Part shown: positions 6,054-13,600 of the stretch, one piece after another | Layout: the number at the start of each line of letters is the position of its first letter | Numbering within the stretch: the first letter of the stretch is position 1 | Assembly (NCBI GenBank): GCA_039714855.1 | Contig: JBDLIL010000017.1 | Coordinates: forward strand, 1 to 16,214 | DNA: 16,214 nucleotides | Reading direction: 5' to 3' | Source of the DNA: JBDLIL01 sp039714855 | GTDB lineage: Bacteria; Patescibacteriota; Microgenomatia; UBA1400; PJMF01 | Notes under the pieces: generated by a model | Told to the model about the DNA's origin: nothing | The model's input: the letters and a program-made list of their open reading frames with translations, nothing else | Database searches by the model: none | Position numbers and translations under genes: made by a program

Positions 6054-7181
6054 ATGTCAAAATTTCCTATTTTTATCAAGTTTTTTAATCCGAAAATATT
6101 CGGAGAGCTAAAGAGCTTTTTTAAATTTCTTAAAATTTATTTAAGAAGTCGTTTTTATCGACTTTTTTCCAAGTTTGAATCGGTGAAAAGTTTGTTTGTT
6201 GATTTGCTTTATAAGAAGCGCGGTCGTTATGCTCGGCCATTTTTACATATGGGGGCGGTTTCTTTGGGTTTTTTAGTAATTGCTTTAGGTCCTTTGATTT
6301 TGCAATCCAAAGATAGGGAAGATGTTGGCCAATCTCAAGAATTAAGCAAACAGGGAGATTTTTATGATAATAGTAGTTTTTATACTATCCAGGCGGAAGA
6401 GGTGAGGCAATTCAGGGGTGGAGAAATCATAATTCACGTTGTTCAAGAAGGGGAAACTCTATCTAGTATTGCCAGTAGATATGGTTTAGAAACGTCCACT
6501 ATTCTTTGGGAGAATAATTTGACTGAAAAGTCTAAGATTAAGCCTGGATTGGAATTAAAAATATTACCAATTGATGGAGTAATTCACAAAGTAAAACGTG
6601 GTGAAACTATTTACAGTATTGGTAAAAAATATAGTCTTGATGAAAACCAGGTGCAGGGAATTATTGACTATCCGTTTAATGAATTCCGTAATGATGAAAA
6701 TTTTGAGTTAGCTTCAGGTCAGGCTTTAGTTGTCCCAGGCGGAGTACGCAAGGATACCACTGTTAAACCAAGTGTTTCAATTGCTTCTGTTTTGACTCCA
6801 GATGCAGGTACAGTTACTGCCTCTGGAAATTTCATTTGGCCAGCTTCGGGCAGAATTACTCAGGGTTACAGGTTTTACCATCGAGCAATTGATATTGCCA
6901 ACAAATCTGGTGGGCCTATCTTGGCAGCTGATAGTGGTACGGTAACAACTGCTTCTTGGTCGGGGGGTGGTTATGGAAATCATGTAGTAATAGATCATGG
7001 AAATGGTTTTTATACTCTCTATGCTCATTTAAGAGTAATTCAAGTTAAGCAAGGACAAAGAGTAAATAGAGGAGATTTATTGGGCCAAATGGGAAATACC
7101 GGTCGTTCTACTGGAACTCATCTACACTTTGAAATAAGGCGAGGAGGAGCTTTAGATAACCCATTAAACTACCTGCGGTAA
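6054..7181 (+). CDS. Membrane-anchored LysM-LysM-M23 peptidoglycan endopeptidase
   Basis: A 375-residue protein counted from ATG 6054; an in-frame TTG at 6030 would add 8 residues but coincides with the predicted transcription start. A basic N-terminal tail rich in Phe, Lys and Arg is followed by one membrane helix (about 66-85), then two LysM peptidoglycan-binding repeats (HVVQEGETLSSIASRYGLE, about 127-172, and VIHKVKRGETIYSIGKKY, about 177-235). The C-terminal M23/LytM domain (about 260-375) keeps the zinc and catalytic residues: His276 and Asp280 (HRAID), His325 (YAHL), and His356/His358 (HLHFE). It is therefore predicted to be an active metallo-endopeptidase that cuts peptide cross-links, used in wall growth or division. 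No SD is evident. It may be cotranscribed with obg, which starts 41 nt downstream. Confidence 0.92.
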   Translation: MSKFPIFIKFFNPKIFGELKSFFKFLKIYLRSRFYRLFSKFESVKSLFVDLLYKKRGRYARPFLHMGAVSLGFLVIALGPLILQSKDREDVGQSQELSKQGDFYDNSSFYTIQAEEVRQFRGGEIIIHVVQEGETLSSIASRYGLETSTILWENNLTEKSKIKPGLELKILPIDGVIHKVKRGETIYSIGKKYSLDENQVQGIIDYPFNEFRNDENFELASGQALVVPGGVRKDTTVKPSVSIASVLTPDAGTVTASGNFIWPASGRITQGYRFYHRAIDIANKSGGPILAADSGTVTTASWSGGGYGNHVVIDHGNGFYTLYAHLRVIQVKQGQRVNRGDLLGQMGNTGRSTGTHLHFEIRRGGALDNPLNYLR

Positions 7182-7190
7182 CAAATAAAC

Positions 7191-7211
7191 TCTCTCCACT
7201 TGGTGGAGAGA
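7191..7211. repeat. Perfect 9-bp palindrome in front of obg
   Basis: TCTCTCCAC, loop TTG, GTGGAGAGA. It resembles the palindromes at 11479-11501 and 11585-11602 (CTCTCC...GGAGAG core), pointing to a dispersed family. Its right arm contains GGAG (7205-7208), the only Shine-Dalgarno-like sequence before the obg ATG (7223). There is no T run on the plus strand, so it is not a standard terminator. Confidence 0.65.
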
Positions 7212-7222
7212 AAATTAAAATT

Positions 7223-8440
7223 ATGATTGATTTAGTTAAACTTACTTTATTAGCAGGCAATGGTGGAAATGGTAGAGTTTCCATGTTGCGTGAGAAATAT
7301 CGACCTAAGGGTGGTCCCGATGGTGGCAATGGTGGCAATGGTGCAAGCATTGTTTTGCGAGGGAATAAAAATCTAAACACCTTGGGTCATTATGCTGGAG
7401 CCAAAATTATCGAATCAGATAGAGGTCAAGATGGGCTTAAAAAAAATAAAAGTGGCCAGGATGCAGAAGACATAATACTAGATGTCCCCGTTGGTACTAC
7501 AGTGTGGGAATTAGCAAGCACAGAAGATCAGAGTCTAAAAAACAAAAATCAGAAGTATTATCTTGAGCGAGAGGGGCAAAGAATTCCCAAAAGAGAAGCG
7601 GAGCAGTGGTTTGACGCTGGCAGTAATAAAATAGATAAAGGATCCAAAGAATTCGCCAGCTTAAGCTTTCACTCTGTTAAAAATGTTAACTTCAAGCAGA
7701 TTTCAAAGCGAAAGTTGCTGGAAATAAACGAGGATGGTCAAAAGGTAGTGGTTTGCCAGGGTGGCCAAGGAGGGCAAGGAAATACTGCCTTTAAAGGTCC
7801 AGGAAAGCAGGTTCCTTTGGAGGCCGAGTATGGTCAAAAAGGTGAAAAACGAATTATATTGCTGGAACTTAAATTATTAGCTGATCTTGGGTTAGTTGGT
7901 TTTCCTAGTGCGGGCAAGAGCACTTTTTTATCTGTAGTGACGCAAGCCAGACCAAAGATAGCAGAGTATCACTTTACTACTTTAGAAGCTGGTCTTGGAG
8001 TGATGAGGTTTGATCATAAATCTGGAACTGCATCTGTACGCGAAATGGTGGTCGCTGATATTCCTGGTTTAATAGAAGGGGCAAGTAGAGGTAAGGGTTT
8101 GGGATTTGAATTTTTGCGTCATGTAGAGCGCTGCAAATTGCTTTTGTACATTTTATCACTGGATGAATCTGAGATTTTTAATAAAAATTTGAGCGATAAA
8201 GATAGAGTAAAAATCTTAAAAAATCAGTTCAAAAAATTAAAAGAAGAACTAGTTAGTTATGAGAAGGAACTAGGGAACAAAGATTATTTAATAACAATCA
8301 ATAAAATAGATTTATATTCTCCAGAGTTAATTAAAACAATAAAACAAGGTTTTAAATCTGATTCACCTTTTCTTATTAGTTGTGCAACAGGTGAGGGAAT
8401 AGACGAACTGAAGAAAAAGATACAGGATAACTCCAGATGA
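7223..8440 (+). CDS. obg: GTPase Obg (CgtA), with an insertion and no C-terminal OCT domain
   Basis: Essential ribosome-associated GTPase involved in 50S assembly and stress response. The glycine-rich Obg fold is clear (AGNGGNGRVSMLREKYRPKG, GGPDGGNGGNG, VPVGT at 88-92, CQGGQGGQGN near 178). The G domain has G1 GFPSAGKS at 226-233 (Ser where most Obg have Asn), switch region YHFTTLEAGLGV, G3 DIPG at 279-282, IEGASRGKGLGFEFLRHVER, G4 NKID at 360-363, and G5 ISCATG. Between VPVGT and the last glycine motif there are about 85 residues; B. subtilis Obg has roughly 25. The extra part is charged, lysine-rich and unrecognised (about 100-165). The protein ends right after the G domain, without the OCT domain of many Obg proteins. 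An imperfect palindrome upstream may hide the SD. Identification is firm; the insertion estimate is from memory of the family. Confidence 0.95.
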   Translation: MIDLVKLTLLAGNGGNGRVSMLREKYRPKGGPDGGNGGNGASIVLRGNKNLNTLGHYAGAKIIESDRGQDGLKKNKSGQDAEDIILDVPVGTTVWELASTEDQSLKNKNQKYYLEREGQRIPKREAEQWFDAGSNKIDKGSKEFASLSFHSVKNVNFKQISKRKLLEINEDGQKVVVCQGGQGGQGNTAFKGPGKQVPLEAEYGQKGEKRIILLELKLLADLGLVGFPSAGKSTFLSVVTQARPKIAEYHFTTLEAGLGVMRFDHKSGTASVREMVVADIPGLIEGASRGKGLGFEFLRHVERCKLLLYILSLDESEIFNKNLSDKDRVKILKNQFKKLKEELVSYEKELGNKDYLITINKIDLYSPELIKTIKQGFKSDSPFLISCATGEGIDELKKKIQDNSR

Positions 8441-8455
8441 AATCTATAATCTGGA
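8432..8455. other. Hairpin at the convergent obg / TPR gene junction
   Basis: TCCAGAT (8432-8438) pairs with ATCTGGA (8449-8455), loop 10 nt, overlapping the obg stop codon. It sits between converging genes where a bidirectional terminator would be expected, but no T run of useful length follows on either strand, so function is doubtful. Confidence 0.3.
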
Positions 8456-8462
8456 TAAAGAT

Positions 8463-10565
8463 TTATTCTGTGTTTTCTAGATCAAGGTTTTTTTCAACTG
8501 TTGGATCTAAAGCTTCTTCAACCTCTGAGCTTAATTCTAATTGAGTTTGAGACTCTATGGGAGCTTGTTCTTGCGGTAGATTTTCTTCAATTAAATTGAC
8601 TTGCTGCTCTGGATTTTCAGTTGCTTGATCTCTCTTTTGAGTTTGTAGTTTTGCTTGAACTTCTGCAAGCTCGTTATTAGCCTTTTCATAATCTGGACCA
8701 CTTGTTTCGATCAACGCCAGTGTTTGCTGATAATAACGTTCTGCTAGCTGATAATTACCCGCGGTTTTAAGAGCATTTGCCAAGTTATAGTGGGCATTAG
8801 CGTAATCGGGCTTCAAGAGAGTTGCTTGTTCAAACAAGGTGGTTGCTTGTTGATACTCTTCTTGGGCAAGGAAAACCCCTCCTAAGTCAACTCTTAAAGT
8901 TGGATCACTAGGAGAAAGTTCAATTGCTCTAGAGTATCCAGATACGGTCCAGTTTTCGGCACCCTCAGCTGCTCCAATAAGTTGCTTATAAACATCACCT
9001 AAAGTTCTCCAGTTTTGACTATCACTTCCGTTTATCAAAGTAGCGGCTCTGGCTTCTCTAATAGCTTGCTGGATAAGTTGGGTTACTTGCTTTGTATCAT
9101 CTGGATTTGGATTTTCTTGAGCTGAGATGGCAGCAGCAATTTGCAAATTGGTTAAAGCATATGAGCGTCTCATAGAAGCCAGATATGGATTATAGGCAAT
9201 AGCCTGTCGTTGGTTATTATAAATGGCAATGGCATTATTATTTGCCGCGGCTTTTTCAGCCAAAAACAAATGAGTGAAACCAGCATAGACTCTGAATAAC
9301 CCAGTTCCAAGTAGTAAGACTGAAATAATTACAATTCCAGCTAAGAAGTAGCTAAATCCCTTGGAATATTCGCTAACTTTTTCTTCTTTTTCACCAGCTT
9401 TTGCTATTTTTACCTCAAGTGGGTGAAGCTCAATACTTGAGTACTTTTTTTGTTCTTCGGCCACCCAGAATGTAAGTGCAACAGCTAAAATTACTAAAGT
9501 GACAATATTAATAGGAAAAATTAGTTGTAAAAGTAGAGCTACTAGCGCAACTGCAGCCACAGGCTTGGCAGCTTTGTTACTTTTTTTGATATTTTTTAGC
9601 ACTTGATACAGCAAGAGGCTCCAGGCGCTTAATCCTAATATTCCCATGCTTGTCATAAGAGTCAAGGGAGTACTGCTAGCTTGAACGAATTGAACACCCC
9701 ATGAATCGCTAGTATTAATGCTAGCTGGTTTAAGCAAGTTGTAAACTTGACCATAATTTTCTACACCATGGCCGATGAGGGCAGTTTTGGGCAAATTTAA
9801 GGTGCTAGTGGCAATAGTCCAACTAGTTTTGAATGGAGCCAAGAGGGGGGATGCTATTTGTCCAGGGCTAGATTGCCAGGCTGCTAATGTTAGTCCTGTT
9901 AAAATTATTGGCAAACTAAACAGATACCATAGTTTTAATGGAGATTTTTTTAGTACATTTACTACGGAAGTTACAGCTGAAAGGAGTAGTAGTTGAGCTG
10001 CGATAAAAATAGACCCAGATAAATTAAAAGTAGTAGCATTGCTTAAAGGTATGCCCAATAGTTGGCCTACTAGTTGCGATGGTCCGGTGCCGGCGTATTC
10101 TAATATGGTAGCTATACTTAATAAGATCCCAACAAAACTCAGGGTAAGAGAAAATATTTGGGAAGTCTTTTGTTTTAACATAGAGCTGCCGAGTAAAACT
10201 AAGAGTGAAAAAGCAATATAAATTCCTCCCCATCCTATTAGAGCTCTCACGGGGTAATTACTGCCGGTCAAAAGGCTAGAAAACAAGGATGAAATTAATA
10301 GTAGGTTAAGTGGTAAGAAAAATGGAGAAATAATAAGCTTGAAAACATTTTTTCTAAAGACCCTGATTGCGAATACCAATAGCAACAGGAGAATGAATGT
10401 AAACAAAGTAGCGCTTTTGGAATGTTTGAAAATATTTTCTCCGAAAGGCAAAATTACGAATGGGGTGAGTAAGATTAAAATTGATAAAAGATAAGTGGGT
10501 AAAACTGTTAATAAGTCATCGATATTTTTGACTTCTAAATTAGAAAAGAAAAATGATTTTTTCAT
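8463..10565 (-). CDS. O-antigen ligase/polymerase-like membrane protein with C-terminal TPR repeats
   Basis: A 700-residue protein with roughly ten or eleven hydrophobic segments over residues 20-430, then an extracytoplasmic TPR region. The membrane part resembles the Wzy/WaaL (O-antigen ligase, RfaL) family: the segment ALIGHGVENYGQVYNLL is the typical loop motif and MTSMGILGLSAWSLLLYQ resembles the following helix. The His-Asn seen in many WaaL/Wzy proteins just before that helix is not visible (the stretch reads QASSTPLTLMT), so catalytic activity is uncertain. About residues 525-645 form at least three TPR units (GYSRAIELSPSDPTL, YQQATTLFEQATLLKPDYANAH, YQLAERYYQQTLAL), followed by an acidic Gln/Glu-rich tail. 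Likely role: polymerising or attaching surface glycans, or glycosylating surface proteins (inference). It starts 45 nt after the fibre gene on the same strand and is probably in its operon. The start has no strong SD. Confidence 0.8.
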   Translation of the reverse strand: MKKSFFFSNLEVKNIDDLLTVLPTYLLSILILLTPFVILPFGENIFKHSKSATLFTFILLLLLVFAIRVFRKNVFKLIISPFFLPLNLLLISSLFSSLLTGSNYPVRALIGWGGIYIAFSLLVLLGSSMLKQKTSQIFSLTLSFVGILLSIATILEYAGTGPSQLVGQLLGIPLSNATTFNLSGSIFIAAQLLLLSAVTSVVNVLKKSPLKLWYLFSLPIILTGLTLAAWQSSPGQIASPLLAPFKTSWTIATSTLNLPKTALIGHGVENYGQVYNLLKPASINTSDSWGVQFVQASSTPLTLMTSMGILGLSAWSLLLYQVLKNIKKSNKAAKPVAAVALVALLLQLIFPINIVTLVILAVALTFWVAEEQKKYSSIELHPLEVKIAKAGEKEEKVSEYSKGFSYFLAGIVIISVLLLGTGLFRVYAGFTHLFLAEKAAANNNAIAIYNNQRQAIAYNPYLASMRRSYALTNLQIAAAISAQENPNPDDTKQVTQLIQQAIREARAATLINGSDSQNWRTLGDVYKQLIGAAEGAENWTVSGYSRAIELSPSDPTLRVDLGGVFLAQEEYQQATTLFEQATLLKPDYANAHYNLANALKTAGNYQLAERYYQQTLALIETSGPDYEKANNELAEVQAKLQTQKRDQATENPEQQVNLIEENLPQEQAPIESQTQLELSSEVEEALDPTVEKNLDLENTE

Positions 10566-10585
10566 ATATTCATTAAAGCTGTTTG

Positions 10586-10604
10586 CCTCTTAAGTATCAA
10601 GAGG
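10586..10604. other. Hairpin between the fibre gene and the TPR membrane protein gene
   Basis: CCTCTT (10586-10591) pairs with AAGAGG (10599-10604), loop of 7 nt. In the direction of transcription (minus strand) no T run follows, so it is more likely an mRNA processing or stability element in a shared transcript than a terminator. Confidence 0.35.
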
Positions 10605-10610
10605 TAATCA

Positions 10611-13600
10611 TTAATAATTAATGCCAGCACTGGGACTAGCAAGTCTTAGACCTTCTTCTAATGTTTTGTTAGTTTTTTTTATGGCATCTACTATCCACCA
10701 GTCAAAAGTAATATTTTCACTGTGTTTATTTTCTATACTAACTTTGAAAGAACTATCATCATGAATTTTGACTATCAATGATTGGTTGCCTGATTCACTA
10801 GTTAAACTAGTGAAGATTTTACTATTTTCACTCAAAGCTGTTGTTTTGACGAGTACGCTAGTTTCACCAGCTGCCAGAGTGGCCGAACCAAGGGAAGTGT
10901 TTTCAGTTTTTCCCTCTAAATCTGGAGAAGGCTCAGGAGAAGATTCACTAATTTGGAGTTTTTGAGTACTAACACTGCCCTCTACGTCTAAGTTTCCAGC
11001 AACTGCAATATTGCCGTCTTCATCTATTTTAAATAATTCAGCCAACAGGGTAATATTGGATTCACTATTGAGTTCTAGAGTTTCTGTCTCATTTATCGCA
11101 CTTTCAGTTTCACCTATCTGGTTCTTCTCAGCTAAAGTTTCGAAGAATTCAAATTTCCCCTGCCTGTCGGCAGGCAGGTCTTCTAAGTCTAGAGAGGGTT
11201 GATCGGTACTGCTTGTTCCTAGCACCTCGCCGTAGGCATCTACTTCTACCACAGTGTCGCCAATTAGCATTCTGTTATCTGGCAGCTCTGTTTCTTCCGT
11301 GATTTTTTCTGTGATCATAGCAATTTGCTCTTTTAGTTCAGATAATTCTGTCTCTAAATCAGAAATTTTATTTTCATCTACACTCTCACCTAGAGAGGTT
11401 TTTAGGCTGTTTTCTAGGCGGGTGAAGAGGTCTGCCTCACCTCTCGCGTCTTCGCTCTGTAGAGACTCAGACTCGAGTTCCTCTCCATCAGGTGGAGAGG
11501 AGAAATCATGGGAGCTTGTGAGAGTACCATTGGCTGTCAGGTCACCAATATAATAACTTGGATTAATATATGTGAGAACAGTACTCTCCCCTTTAGGGGA
11601 GAAAATCTGGTCTCCGTCTTCAGCGGAACCAGATAAGAGAGGTTTTTCCAGAGCTTTTCCAACTATATAGCCAGCACTAGTAGCTTTGATGGCTTTACCA
11701 TCAGAGCCTATGGTAATGGCATCGCCTGGTTGAATATTTGCATCGGTACTGATCTTGACAGGCAATTGCCCTAAAATTCCAACCAAAGCATAATTCGGAT
11801 TATCAGCGTGTTCGCTATTGCCTACAAAACCTGCATGCTCTGAGACGACGCCGATAATATTTGCTTCACCTGAAAGGGAGGAATTTCCACATTTTTTGAT
11901 TCCACCAAGTGAGTGCAAACAAACTATATCTCCCGGTTCGAGTTTCTCATCAGGATTTACCTTGGGGAAGTATTCAGCAAAGTCAGCACCGCTAGTGGAA
12001 TAAGTTACTCCGCCAGTTTCATTACCGGTGATTTTGCCAATTACATCGCCAAGACCATTTTTAAATGTTACAAAGGCATTATCTAGGCCAGCTATAGTAG
12101 CTCCAACTTGCAGCTCTAGTACATCTGCACTGGCACTGGCATCAGAGTTGGAGAGTAGGGCAATGGCAGTGTCAATATTGGCTTGTTCTACAGCCATGGC
12201 CAATTCACTGCTGGCGGTAGTACCAATAGCCAGCCTATTGGTTGTAAGCTCTTCTTCTATGGCGGACAGATTGGTTTCTAGAGTTGTGATTAAGGATTCA
12301 TTGGTAGTTAGTCTTTCATCTTGAGTTACTAGTTGATTGGCGATATCACTCAATTGAGTATCATGGGTTGAAAGCTGGGAATTTAAATCAGTAGATAATA
12401 TATTTACTTGGTTTTGCTGATCTTGAAAAAGTTCATACTGCTCTTTAAGACCACCTAAGGCAATCGCACCAAGGCGACTATAGCTCACACCCCAGTATTC
12501 AGCATCGGTATCTACTACTTCAGGGAAATAAGGCTCAATCTCTTGAGCAATTACACCAATTTCTTTTTTACTCGGGTTATTACCGATAAAATTATAAGAG
12601 ACAGCACGCATCTGAGAAACTTTATCAAGAATATTATTTTCTGTACTAATGTTTTCTTTAAGTCTGCTATCAGAATTGGCAACCCATGCGGTGGTATTTT
12701 GTGCCATATACACGCCTTGATTGTTATCTTGATCTAGCACATAAAAGCGATCTGACTGAGTTGAATTATTTCCCATTACCCACCTTTGAGTGCCGGCTTC
12801 AGAAAATTCTAACCAAGCATTGCCTGAACCCACATCTAACTTTACTGCGTGACCTCCATCTGAATCATAAACATGCAGAGGGGTGGTTGGATTAGTGGTA
12901 CCAATTCCCACATCTCCATTGCCCTGTATGTTAAAAAAGCTGCCATCACCTCCATTTTCGGTAACTTGAAAAATAATGTCACCAGTTGCTAGACCCTGGA
13001 TGTCGCCAGCTCCGTCGTGTCTTCCCCCTAAAATTTGAACAGCAGGAATATGATTGGAGACAGTATCGCTTCCAATTAAACCTCTTAGTTTTAAGCCTAT
13101 TGCATCTCCATCCGATGCCCCAGTTACTTTGGCACCGCCATCCGTTGACGATAGCGGATCAACCACAAAAAATTGATTTGCGGTGTAATTAGCAATAGTT
13201 GTAAAAGGATTGGCAACATCGCCATCATCTAGAGAAAATGTCACATCAGAGCCTGAGGCAGAATATACGTTTAGTGTAGACAGAGGATTCGTCACCCCAA
13301 TTCCCACCTGTCCGCTACTATCAATATTCAAATTGCTGCTACTCAAAGAATTTGTCATTCCTAATGATAGAGTGGCATCCTGTGTCAATAAATAAGCCGT
13401 ATCACTACTATCAGTAATTTGTATCCCTGCCAGAGCATCGCCAGATTCAAACTCAGCTAAAATGTCATCAGTGGCGTGATTCACTTCTAAGGAGTATCCA
13501 GGGGAAGTAAGGCCAATTCCTAAATATTCTGTTGTGTCGGTTAAATAAGTTACGTCTGGAGAAGCAGAGTTAGTGAAGGGGATGACTGTATCAATTGCTG

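Noticed and set aside
11254..11553. 99-codon plus-strand frame and many other plus-strand frames opposite the fibre gene
   Set aside because: They are antisense shadows of the low-complexity fibre coding sequence and have no SD, promoter or recognisable domain.
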